15,875 nt of DNA from JAZDDE01 sp039714435 (lineage in GTDB: Bacteria; Gemmatimonadota; Gemmatimonadetes; Palauibacterales; Palauibacteraceae), in contig JBDLJJ010000054.1 of assembly GCA_039714435.1 (NCBI GenBank), positions 1 through 15,875 of the forward strand, written 5' to 3'. The notes under the pieces were generated by a model, which was given only the letters and a program-made list of their open reading frames with translations, was not told where the DNA came from and did not search any database. Shown here piece after piece: positions 5,997 to 13,399 of this stretch (positions within the stretch are counted from its first letter, which is position 1; each line of letters opens with the position of its first letter). The translations under genes and the position numbers were made by a program.

Positions 5997-7066
5997 CACG
6001 CCTCCACTCTGATCACTTTAGTCTCATCCGCCGGCGGTCTTTCCTCGACCAGTCCCACTACCGCCGCCTCGTATCCGGCCTCGATCCACACCTCACATAA
6101 TCTGTCCGCCTCAGCCTGCGGCACCGCCGCCAGGAGTCCGCCTGAAGTCTGCGGGTCAAACAGAAGGTTGCGCAGACGTTCGTCCGATCCGGCTGGCCAT
6201 TCGACTGCGGCTTCCAATGCGGCCCGGTTCCGGGCTGTCCCTCCCGGTACGCACCCGGCCGCCAGGAGCCGCTCCGTTCCCGCCACCAGCCGCGGAGTCG
6301 AACTGTACACCACGGCGCCATGACCCGAAGCGACACACACCTCATGCAAATGGCCGAGCAGGCCGAAGCCCGTAACATCCGTCAACGCATGGACGTCAAA
6401 TCCGGCCAGCAGCTCAGCCGCTGCCCGGTTGAGCTGCCGCATCGAACGAACCGCCGCCGCTTGCTCCTCGGCCGTCGTCTCCCCGCGCTTGATAGCTGTG
6501 GCCATGACACCTATACCCAGGGCCTTGCCCAGCACCAGAGCGTCACCGGGTCCGGCGCCACCTTTCCGGTAGAGACGGTCCGGGTGTGCGAAACCTATCG
6601 CCGCGAGCCCGAACTTGGGCTCCGGGTCGTCTATCGAATGCCCTCCCGCCAGTGAGACGCCCGCCTCACGGCACACCTCCGCAGCTCCCGACAGCATGGC
6701 GCCGGCGATTTCGGCCGGCAGAGTACCGGCCGGAAAACTCAACATGCTGAGCGCGAAAACCGGACTGGCGCCCATGGCGTACAGATCGCTGAGAGAGTTG
6801 ACTGCCGCGATAGCGCCGAACTCCTCTGGATCGTCCACAATGGGCGTGAAGAAATCCACCGAGGCGACGACGGCCAGGTCATCAGTGATCTGGTACACCG
6901 CCGCATCGTCGGGACTTTCCAGCCCGATGATGAGCTCATCCGGACCAGCACCGGACGGCAAAAAGCTGAGTATTTTTCTCAGGTCCTCCGGACCCAATTT
7001 GCAGCCTCAGCCGGCGCCGTGTGAGTACTGCGTGAGCCGCACGCGCTCAGCGGCGGGAGTGTTCAT
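5996..7066 (-). CDS. selD: Selenide, water dikinase (selenophosphate synthetase), selenocysteine-containing
   Basis: SelD makes selenophosphate from selenide and ATP, the selenium donor for selenocysteine. The protein is 356 residues if the TGA at complement(7007..7009) is read as selenocysteine. The N-terminus then runs RVRLTQYSHGAGUGCKLGP, placing U20 and K23 exactly where E. coli SelD has Cys17 and Lys20. Other family motifs follow: DDAAVY near 53, GGHSIDD near 141, DVTGFGLLGHL near 230-240 and DPQTSGG near 304-310. Starting after the TGA (TTG at 6997) would lose the catalytic site, so the ATG at 7066 is the right start. A SECIS-like hairpin lies just downstream of the TGA. Selenocysteine at this SelD position is known in other bacteria. 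The stop overlaps upp. Confidence 0.95.
6979..6997 (-). promoter_or_regulatory. Bacterial SECIS hairpin within selD
   Basis: On the minus strand TTGGGTCC (6997-6990) pairs with GGACCTGA (6986-6979): five Watson-Crick pairs at the top, then G-T, T-G and T-A, closing a GGA loop (6989-6987). Seventeen bases separate the TGA from the loop. The published bacterial SECIS rules ask for 16-37 bases and a G among the first two loop positions, and both are met. It would recruit SelB-GTP-Sec-tRNA. Confidence 0.8.
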
Positions 7067-7124
7067 CCAAGCTCTCGGAAACAGGAATCGATCCGCGGGA
7101 GAGTGAAGCTAGAAAAGTGCCGCT

Positions 7125-7166
7125 GCGCGCGCCACGCCTGGGCCGTTTTGCCAGCGCGCGCCACGC
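7125..7166. repeat. 13-base direct repeat between divergent selD and pcm
   Basis: GCGCGCGCCACGC occurs at 7125-7137 and again exactly at 7154-7166, starts 29 bases apart, in the 115-base gap between the divergent starts of selD (7066) and pcm (7182). It could bind a regulator of either gene. Chance is also plausible in DNA this GC-rich. No clear -35/-10 was seen for either gene. Confidence 0.4.
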
Positions 7167-7181
7167 TCGCCATGTTGCCGC

Positions 7182-7892
7182 ATGAACCTACGGCGGACCA
7201 GTAACAGGGCCAGCTTCGAGGCGCAGCGCGAGGCGATGGTGGAGAGGCAGATTCGGCGCCGCGGCATTGGCGATCCGATTGTTCTCGCCGCCATGGCCGA
7301 GGTGCCGCGCCACCTGTTCGTGCCCCCGGCCCGGCGGAAGTTCGCTTACTCGGACAGAGCGCTCGGGCTCGGCCCCCACTCGACAATTTCGCAACCCTAT
7401 ATCGTGGCGCGCATGACGGCTGCGCTGGACCTGGCCGGGCTTCGGGAGACCAGCGCGGCGGGCGGCGAGGTTCGCGTGCTGGAGATCGGAACCGGCTCCG
7501 GCTACCAGAGCGCGGTCTTGGCCGCATGCGGCTGCCGGGTGTTCTCCATCGAGCGGGAGGCCGGCATATCGAACCAGGCCGCCGCTAATCTGGAGGAGGC
7601 CGGGTACGCGGCTTCTGTTGAACTGCGAATCGGAGACGGATCGCTCGGCTGGCCCGAGGAATCTCCCTTCGACGCTATTCTCGTCACGGCCGGAGCGCAG
7701 GAACTTCCGCCGGCCCTGCTCGCTCAGCTGGCCGCCACAGGAGTGCTCGTAGCGCCGCTCGGACCACCGAGCGCGCAGGTGATACGCCGCGGCCAGTTCG
7801 AGAAAGGAGAACTCCTCTGGCAGAACCTTGAGGAGGTTCGGTTCGTCCCTCTCCGCTCCGGCGGCGGCTTTGGCGACAGCTCAGAACGCTAG
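7182..7892 (+). CDS. pcm: Protein-L-isoaspartate O-methyltransferase
   Basis: This enzyme methylates isoaspartyl residues formed by ageing of proteins, using S-adenosylmethionine, and so starts their repair. The 236-residue sequence shows the family order: MVERQIRRRGIGDPIVLAAM near 19-38, VPRHLFVP near 41-48, STISQPYIVARM near 67-78, the SAM loop VLEIGTGSGYQSAVLA near 99-114, FDAILVTAGA near 163-172 and VLVAPLG near 188-194. The ATG at 7182 is used; an ATG at 7236 (MVERQ) would be closer to the usual start of the fold and is possible. It is divergent from selD and convergent with batC, 49 bases away, with no strong terminator visible between them. Confidence 0.94.
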   Translation: MNLRRTSNRASFEAQREAMVERQIRRRGIGDPIVLAAMAEVPRHLFVPPARRKFAYSDRALGLGPHSTISQPYIVARMTAALDLAGLRETSAAGGEVRVLEIGTGSGYQSAVLAACGCRVFSIEREAGISNQAAANLEEAGYAASVELRIGDGSLGWPEESPFDAILVTAGAQELPPALLAQLAATGVLVAPLGPPSAQVIRRGQFEKGELLWQNLEEVRFVPLRSGGGFGDSSER

Positions 7893-7941
7893 CCCGTTGA
7901 GCCTGGGCCGTTTTTGGGCCGGCGGCGCTACACTCCGCCCA

Positions 7942-8646
7942 TTACCAGTTCTGCTCCACCACCGGATCACGGCCCCGGGCGCGGTCCAGGCGGCGCTCCT
8001 GTAGGCCTCGCTCCTGCGCGGCGGCGGCTTCCAGCAGCGCGGCCGCTTCAGCGGCTGACATCTGAGGCACTTCCAGCGGCGCGTCACCAGCGCCGCCTCC
8101 CCCACCTCCTGAACTCCCGCCTCCCCCGCCTCCCCCGCCGCCGGGCGACTCGGGCGGCTGGTTCTGCACCAGCCAGCGGTCGACAAGCTCCAGATTCCAG
8201 CGCGCATCCTCGGCGGAACGATCCATCCGGAGCACCTCGCGGAAGGCCTGGCGCGCTTCCAGAAGCCGGCTGCGGCGATTGGTCGCCGGCTCGTTCCTGG
8301 CCAGTCCGTTCGGAGCGCCCGCCCTTCCATCGACGAGACCGAGATTGTACTGAGCCGACGTCTTTGGATCGCCTTCCGCTTCGTTCCGGGCCCGGGTGAG
8401 GTGTGGAGCCGCCCCTTCATTGTCTCCTCCAACCAGCAGCGCGGCCCCCAGATTGTACCAGTCCTCCGGATCTTCAGAGCCGTCCGCCGCCTGCCGGTAG
8501 CCTTCGAGCTCATCGGCGGAAATAGCGCCGGCATCCTGCACGGCCGTACCGGCGCCAGGGGCCACCTGGGCCGCGGCCGACACGAGCGCGGGCAGCGCCA
8601 GCACGGCTCCAACCCGCCACATTAACCCGCGGGGTCGGCGCATCAT
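7942..8646 (-). CDS. batC: BatC-like TPR protein with glycine-rich linker
   Basis: The 234-residue protein opens with a signal peptide or anchor (MMRRPRG, then a hydrophobic run to about residue 26). TPR-like helices follow: PEDWYNLGAALLVGG near 60-74, SAQYNLGLVDG near 97-107 and LLEARQAFREVLRMDRSAED near 128-147. A linker of almost pure glycine covers 169-185, and the tail MSAAEAAALLEAAAAQERGL ends in EQNW. That tail resembles the end of BatC from Bacteroides-type operons. It is expected in the periplasm, working with BatA and BatB. The ATG at 8646 overlaps the batB stop (ATGA). Nearby in-frame ATGs (8643, 8622) are alternatives. It is last in the operon. Confidence 0.82.
   Translation of the reverse strand: MMRRPRGLMWRVGAVLALPALVSAAAQVAPGAGTAVQDAGAISADELEGYRQAADGSEDPEDWYNLGAALLVGGDNEGAAPHLTRARNEAEGDPKTSAQYNLGLVDGRAGAPNGLARNEPATNRRSRLLEARQAFREVLRMDRSAEDARWNLELVDRWLVQNQPPESPGGGGGGGGGSSGGGGGGAGDAPLEVPQMSAAEAAALLEAAAAQERGLQERRLDRARGRDPVVEQNW
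8092..8142. repeat. Low-complexity glycine-codon tract in batC
   Basis: On the plus strand this is a run of CCNCC and CCGCC steps with imperfect 6-9-base periodicity. It encodes the linker at residues 169-185 of BatC, which is glycine apart from two serines. Such tracts are prone to length change by slippage; the frame is kept because units are multiples of three. Confidence 0.7.
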
Positions 8647-9653
8647 CCCTTCCTCACCAGGTAGGCGTCGGAAAACAGGAGGGCGAAGGCGAGTAGCACC
8701 AGAAGAAGCACGGGAGCGCTGGCTCGCTCGGCTTCCAATTGCCCGGCCAGCCGGGGAAGCAGCGCCGCGATTCCTTCGTCCGTGCCAGGCACGTACACGC
8801 CACCGGTTCGGCGGGCCACGTCCCGCAGTTGATCCTCAGCCAGCCTGCTGATCACTATCTCTCCGTCCGTATCCCGCATGAACGCGTCCGGAACCCGCTC
8901 CTGGCGCTGGACGCCCGTCCTCAGCCCCGCCAGCGGGATCGCGCTTCCGGCCGTAGTACCGAGTCCCACGGTATGCACCCGCACTCCGGCTCTCGAGGCT
9001 CTGTCGAGCACACCGTCCAGGGCATCGTTGTCGAACGTGGACTCACCGTCGCTGAACAGAAGAACGCGGCGCACAGGCGAAGAGCCGCCTACCAGCACAT
9101 CCAGAGCCTGGGATATTCCGGCCGCCAGGGCCGTGCCTCCCCGGCCGACGGCGGATGGATCCACCGACTGCACGAACATGAGCGTGGCGTCCCGATCTCC
9201 CGTGAGGGGCGAGAGCACGTAGGCACGGCCGGCGAAGAACACGACGCCGAGCCGGCCGGGAAGCCGGGCCGCCATCTCCGTCGCCAGGCGGCGCTGCTGC
9301 GTGATGCGGTCGGGATCCGCGTCGCCGGCCATCATCGAGTTGGAAGCGTCCAGGACTATGACCGTCTCCGGACCGGTTGACGCGGCGGGAGAGCGGCCGC
9401 TCCAGCTCGATACCGCGGCGGCGGCGATCATCCCGGCGGCGGTACTGACCAAAGCCAGGCTGAGCCAGACACGGCCCGGACGCGACCCCGGCACGAGCCG
9501 TTCGAGCAGGCCCGCGTCCGCCAGAGCCTCCCGGTCCCTCTGTGTCCGGGCGGCAGCCACGAGGATGACAAGTCCGGCCGCGGTGGCCGCCAGCCCGGCC
9601 GCGAACAGGATGGGGGCGCCGGACCCCATCAGAAGCTCGGCCAGCGATCTCAT
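8643..9653 (-). CDS. batB: BatB-like von Willebrand factor A membrane protein
   Basis: A 336-residue protein with two N-terminal membrane segments (about 12-36 and 62-84), a VWA domain facing the periplasm, and a C-terminal membrane helix (about 313-331). The metal-ion site is complete by eye: LDASNS (D102, S104, S106), a threonine in GRGGTALAAG (near 174) and FSDGES (D202). This arrangement is that of BatB in aerotolerance-type operons. It probably pairs with BatA in an inner-membrane complex under MoxR control. The ATG at 9653 overlaps the batA stop (ATGA), and its own stop overlaps the batC ATG. BatA and BatB are told apart mainly by operon order and length. Confidence 0.86.
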   Translation of the reverse strand: MRSLAELLMGSGAPILFAAGLAATAAGLVILVAAARTQRDREALADAGLLERLVPGSRPGRVWLSLALVSTAAGMIAAAAVSSWSGRSPAASTGPETVIVLDASNSMMAGDADPDRITQQRRLATEMAARLPGRLGVVFFAGRAYVLSPLTGDRDATLMFVQSVDPSAVGRGGTALAAGISQALDVLVGGSSPVRRVLLFSDGESTFDNDALDGVLDRASRAGVRVHTVGLGTTAGSAIPLAGLRTGVQRQERVPDAFMRDTDGEIVISRLAEDQLRDVARRTGGVYVPGTDEGIAALLPRLAGQLEAERASAPVLLLVLLAFALLFSDAYLVRKG

Positions 9654-10621
9654 GCCCCGAATATCCTTCGGGCCCGGGTCGCGGCCCCGATGAGTTCGAG
9701 GAGCAAGGCCCCGAGTGCCAGCAGAAGCACATCAGCGCGGGCCGACACGCGCTCGACTTTGCGCCGCTCCTCCAGAGGCGCTGTCTCCAGGGCGTCTATT
9801 CTCTCGTAGATTTCGGCCAGAGCCGCAGGATCGGTGGCACGGAAGTAGAGTCCGCCAGTGGCCTCGGCCATCGCTTCCAGAAGCGCGTCGTTGACGTTCA
9901 CTTCCATGTTCGCGTACTGATAGCCGAACCGGGTTCGGCCGATGGGAACCGGGGCGGTGCCACGGCGTCCTACGCCGATCGTGTAGACGCGGACGCCCAG
10001 CGCCCGCGCGGCGGCGGCCGCTTCCAATGGTTCGATCTGGCCGCGGTTGTTGTCTCCATCGGTCAGCAGTACGACGACTCGGGATCCGCGCTCTTCTCCC
10101 ACACGATTGACCGCCGTGGCCAGCGCCGTCCCGATCGCTGTGCCGTCCTCCAGCTGGCCCACATCGAGGTTTCCGACTGCCTGGAGCAACACGCCGTGGT
10201 CCAGCGTGCCGGGCACCACCGTGAGCGCCTCGCCGGCGAATGCCACCAGGGCGAGCCGGTCCGCGCCGCGGCCCTCCGCGAATCGGGCCAGCTCGCGCTT
10301 GGCGACCGCGATCCGGTTGTCGGGCTCGAAGTCTTCGGCCAGCATGGAACTGGAGATGTCCAGCGCCAGCACAATCGAAATGCCGTCCGAGCGGCGCTCC
10401 TGGTCGCGAATCGCCCGCTCCGGGTTGGCCAGTGCGGCGATCAGAAGCACGAGCACGAGGCCTCGCAGCACCGGGGTCCAGTACCAGGCCAGGGGCCGCC
10501 TAAGACGGGGTCCGGCCGACGTGGCGGGAAGCGGGAGGCGCAGCCGCCTCCGCGACGCGAGGGCCGCGCCCAGCGGCAGCATCAGAGCCAGCACAAGCCA
10601 AGCCCAGGACGAAAAACTCAC
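9650..10621 (-). CDS. batA: BatA-like von Willebrand factor A membrane protein
   Basis: A 323-residue protein with membrane helices at about 7-22 and 50-66, a VWA domain, and a C-terminal helix near 297-313. The metal-ion site is intact: ALDISSSM (D88, S90, S92), DGTAIGTAL (T161) and LLTDGDNN (D188). WYWTPVLRGL just before the second helix is typical of BatA. It should sit in the inner membrane with the VWA domain outside the cytoplasm, next to BatB. The start is GTG at 10621, overlapping the preceding stop in GTGA, with no better start nearby. Bat genes were named for oxygen tolerance in Bacteroides, but their molecular task remains unsettled, so the role here is inferred from the family. 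Confidence 0.88.
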   Translation of the reverse strand: MSFSSWAWLVLALMLPLGAALASRRRLRLPLPATSAGPRLRRPLAWYWTPVLRGLVLVLLIAALANPERAIRDQERRSDGISIVLALDISSSMLAEDFEPDNRIAVAKRELARFAEGRGADRLALVAFAGEALTVVPGTLDHGVLLQAVGNLDVGQLEDGTAIGTALATAVNRVGEERGSRVVVLLTDGDNNRGQIEPLEAAAAARALGVRVYTIGVGRRGTAPVPIGRTRFGYQYANMEVNVNDALLEAMAEATGGLYFRATDPAALAEIYERIDALETAPLEERRKVERVSARADVLLLALGALLLELIGAATRARRIFGA

Positions 10622-11490
10622 GCGCCGGCCTCCGGGGCCGCGACCGCCTCGACCTGCTCCCGGTCCGCTTCAAGCCAGTCCACGCAGGCCTCCACATCGC
10701 CGGCCGCCACCTGGCGGTCGGAGCCGGTACGGCCAAATCGGGCCCTCACGGAGCGGCCCAGCGTCTCGGCTACTTTGGCTGCGTCAGGGCGCGGCGCGGT
10801 CAGCGGGGTACCGGCCGGCCAGGGCCGGGTCTCCTCCACGTACTGCCTCAGGACCTGCTCCAGATCGTCATAATAGACATCCTGCGGGATTCCGGCCGCC
10901 CGGAAGCGGTCTTCCAGGGCCCGTAGCCGGGAGATGGCGCGCGTGGCCGGGTCAGCCAGAGCATCCGCCTGCGCCGCCCGCTTGCGCCGCCTCCAGCGCC
11001 ACCACAGGTAGGCGGCCAGGAGCGCCAGGAGAAGTAGCAGCAGCCACCACCAGGATGCAGCCGCGAGCGGAGGGCGCGGCGCCATGAGCGCCAGCGCCGC
11101 CGTATCTGCCGGCAAGACGGAACTCACTGTCAGTGGCGGAGAGTGTGCGTCCAGCACGCGGGGACTCAGTCCGGGCCCGCCGGCAAAGCGCAGGGTAATC
11201 GGCGGCAGGATGAGTTCTCCTGCCTTCCAGGCCACGGCCTGATACGCGGCTCGCCAGCGGCCGGCGCCTGCATCGGCGGACAGGGCGGGAAGGCCTACGT
11301 TCTCCGCCAGCGAGTCGAGCCTCAGAGCAGCCGGGAACCGGACAGCCGTATCGCCCGGGGAACTCACGGCCAGCGCGACCGTGAACAACTCGCCCACCCG
11401 GACCGTGTCCGGCTGGATGACGATCGCCACCTGCGGACCGGGCCCCGGCGCCGATTGCAGCGCAGCCAGCATGGCCAGCCGCGCGATCAT
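10618..11490 (-). CDS. BatD/DUF4381-like single-span membrane protein of the Bat operon
   Basis: The 290-residue protein has an N-terminal signal-like stretch (about 3-13) and an Ig-like beta segment (VAIVIQPDTVRVGELFTVAL, then LILPPITLRF near 93-102) resembling the start of BatD. One membrane helix (about 147-163) is flanked by WWW and RWRRRKR, so the C-terminal half is cytoplasmic. That half (AISRLRALEDRF, DVYYDDLEQVLRQYVEE) resembles the DUF4381 protein found between DUF58 and batA in other operons. It therefore looks like a short BatD front joined to a DUF4381 tail. The ATG at 11490 is chosen because it overlaps the DUF58 stop (ATGA); an in-frame start at 11550 would overlap that gene by 64 bases. 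Function is unknown beyond operon membership. Confidence 0.72.
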   Translation of the reverse strand: MIARLAMLAALQSAPGPGPQVAIVIQPDTVRVGELFTVALAVSSPGDTAVRFPAALRLDSLAENVGLPALSADAGAGRWRAAYQAVAWKAGELILPPITLRFAGGPGLSPRVLDAHSPPLTVSSVLPADTAALALMAPRPPLAAASWWWLLLLLLALLAAYLWWRWRRRKRAAQADALADPATRAISRLRALEDRFRAAGIPQDVYYDDLEQVLRQYVEETRPWPAGTPLTAPRPDAAKVAETLGRSVRARFGRTGSDRQVAAGDVEACVDWLEADREQVEAVAAPEAGA

Positions 11491-12380
11491 CCGGCTCTCC
11501 GCCGGCCGCGCGACCTGGTCGCGAGAAACGTGAGCAAGGCCGGCACCCACGGCTCCTCCGTGTGCAGCAGGAGACGCTCACAGCCAGCTTTTCTCAGCAC
11601 CCCGACTAGACTCTCGCTCGCTGCCTCGCGGCGCTCGGCGAAGTCTCTCCGAACGCGGGACGACCCCAGGTCGAGCACGGTACGCGCTCCGGTCTCCGGA
11701 TCGACGACCTCCACAAGGCTGGCGCGGGGGAGAGCCCTCTCGGCCGGATCCTCGAGCTGCACGGCCACGACCTCATGACGGCGAGTCAGGGCGCTGAGGG
11801 CTCGCTCGAACGAAGGACCCTGAAAATCTGACAACACGAACACCAGTGATCGCCGCCGAAGGTGACGCGAGGCTGTGCTCAGGGCGACGCTGAGATCGGT
11901 GGCGCAGCCCTCCGGCTGGACCGTGACCATCTCGTACAGCAGCCGCCTCATGTGGTGCCGGCCGCGCGCCGGTTCCACGAGTCGCTCCACCCTGTCGGTG
12001 AACAGGATCAGCCCCACACGATCGTTCTTCTGGCCAGCCGCGTAAGCCAGGACGCTGGCCACTTCCCTGCCTAACTCCAGTTTCGTCCGGGTGCGCGATC
12101 CGAAGTCCGTCGAACGTGACACATCCAGAACGAGCAGCACCGTGAGTTCGCGCTCTTCGACGAAACGCTTTACGAAGGGACGTCCCATGCGGGCCGTTAC
12201 TTTCCAGTCGATGGCCTGGAACGGGTCGCCCGGCGTGTACTCCCGTACTTCAGCGAATTCGATGCCGTGGCCTCGGAACAGGGAGTCGTACCTGCCGAGC
12301 ATGGGGCTGTCCATCAGGCGCCGCGCCCGTATCTCCAGCTTCCGGACCAGTGCGGCCGCTTCCTCACCCCGCAGGGCCAT
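11487..12380 (-). CDS. DUF58 protein with VWA-like domain
   Basis: The 297-residue protein carries the DUF58 signature GIEFAEVREYTPGDPFQAID followed by WKVTARMGRPFVKRFVEERE (about 39-78). It continues into a VWA-like fold with LDVSRS (D86, S88, S90) and, later, VLSDFQG. No membrane helix is seen, so it is probably cytoplasmic. DUF58 proteins are nearly always encoded beside moxR and are taken to be partners of the MoxR ATPase. The ATG at 12380 shares its A with the moxR stop (TAATG), and the stop overlaps the next ATG. The name records the domain; no enzyme activity is implied. Confidence 0.9.
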   Translation of the reverse strand: MALRGEEAAALVRKLEIRARRLMDSPMLGRYDSLFRGHGIEFAEVREYTPGDPFQAIDWKVTARMGRPFVKRFVEERELTVLLVLDVSRSTDFGSRTRTKLELGREVASVLAYAAGQKNDRVGLILFTDRVERLVEPARGRHHMRRLLYEMVTVQPEGCATDLSVALSTASRHLRRRSLVFVLSDFQGPSFERALSALTRRHEVVAVQLEDPAERALPRASLVEVVDPETGARTVLDLGSSRVRRDFAERREAASESLVGVLRKAGCERLLLHTEEPWVPALLTFLATRSRGRRRAG

Positions 12381-13399
12381 TAGGGCACGGCCACCTTCTC
12401 GAGAAGGCGCTCGAGAACATCGTCGGTCGTCACGTCCTCGGCTTCCGCCTGGAAGGTCAGGACCAGGCGGTGGCGCAGCACGTCGGGAACCATGCGCTGC
12501 ACGTCCTCCGGGACGACATAGGCGCGGCCCTGGAGAAAAGCCTGAGCCCGGGCCGTTCGGGCCAGAAAAATAGTGGCCCGCGGCGAGGCGCCGTACTCCA
12601 GCCAGCCGCGCATGCCTTCGTCCACTTCTCCCAGGTCGCGCGTAGCCGTGACCAGGTCGAGGATGTAGTCCTCCACGCGCGTGTCCAGATAGATTTCGGG
12701 CAGCAGATTCCGGGCCTCCAGGATTGACGCCGGGCTGGCCGCCACCTGAATCTCCTGCAGAGTATCTCCCGTCATCCGCCGCATGATTTCGCGCTCTTCT
12801 TCGCGCTCCGGGTAGTACACGCGAACCTTCAGCATAAACCGATCGACCTGCGCCTCGGGAAGCGGATATGTGCCCTCGTGCTCGACCGGGTTCTGCGTCG
12901 CCAGCACCAGAAACGGCTCCGGAAGTTCGTACGTCGAGTTGCCGATCGTCACCTGGCGCTCTTGCATCGCTTCCAGCAGCGCTGACTGGACCTTGGCGGG
13001 AGCCCGGTTGATTTCGTCCGCCAGAATAAGGTTGGAGAAGATCGGGCCGCGCTTGGGCACGAACTCGCGCGTCCCTTCGTCCCAGACCAGGGTTCCGATC
13101 AGGTCGGCGGGCAAGAGATCCGGCGTGAACTGAATCCGGTGAAACCCGGTGTCGATTGCATCGGCCAGCGACCGTACGGCTAACGTCTTGGCCAGCCCGG
13201 GGACGCCTTCCAGAAGTACATGCCCCCCTGTAAGCAGGGAGATGAGCAGACTGTCTATCATGGCTTCCTGGCCTACCACGCGCCGCGCCACCGCTTCGCG
13301 TACCGGCTGCACGAAACCTGCGGCCTGCTGGATCCTCTCCGTCTGCCTTTCCAGCTCGTCGCCTGAAAGCAGCGTTTTGCTCATATATGGCTCCGTCAT
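12380..13399 (-). CDS. moxR: MoxR-family AAA+ ATPase
   Basis: The 339-residue AAA+ protein has Walker A EGVPGLAKT (64-72, K71), Walker B LILADEINRAP (124-134), sensor 1 ATQNP (167-171) and a likely arginine finger in EAQVDRFML (near R187). The C-terminal lid region includes SPRATIFLARTARAQAFLQG. ERQVTIGNSTYELPEPFLVL is a MoxR hallmark. It should act as a cytoplasmic chaperone that remodels or loads the VWA proteins encoded downstream (DUF58, BatA, BatB). The ATG at 13399 overlaps the preceding stop in ATGA; an ATG five codons later (MSKTLL) is an alternative. Confidence 0.95.
   Translation of the reverse strand: MTEPYMSKTLLSGDELERQTERIQQAAGFVQPVREAVARRVVGQEAMIDSLLISLLTGGHVLLEGVPGLAKTLAVRSLADAIDTGFHRIQFTPDLLPADLIGTLVWDEGTREFVPKRGPIFSNLILADEINRAPAKVQSALLEAMQERQVTIGNSTYELPEPFLVLATQNPVEHEGTYPLPEAQVDRFMLKVRVYYPEREEEREIMRRMTGDTLQEIQVAASPASILEARNLLPEIYLDTRVEDYILDLVTATRDLGEVDEGMRGWLEYGASPRATIFLARTARAQAFLQGRAYVVPEDVQRMVPDVLRHRLVLTFQAEAEDVTTDDVLERLLEKVAVP

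Noticed and set aside
6615..7106. A plus-strand open frame over the selD start
   Set aside because: It is antisense to well-conserved selD codons, including the selenocysteine region, with no recognisable family.
7893..7941. GGCC-GTTTTT-GGCC as a bidirectional terminator between pcm and batC
   Set aside because: Only four pairs form, and the T-run is in the loop rather than after the stem.
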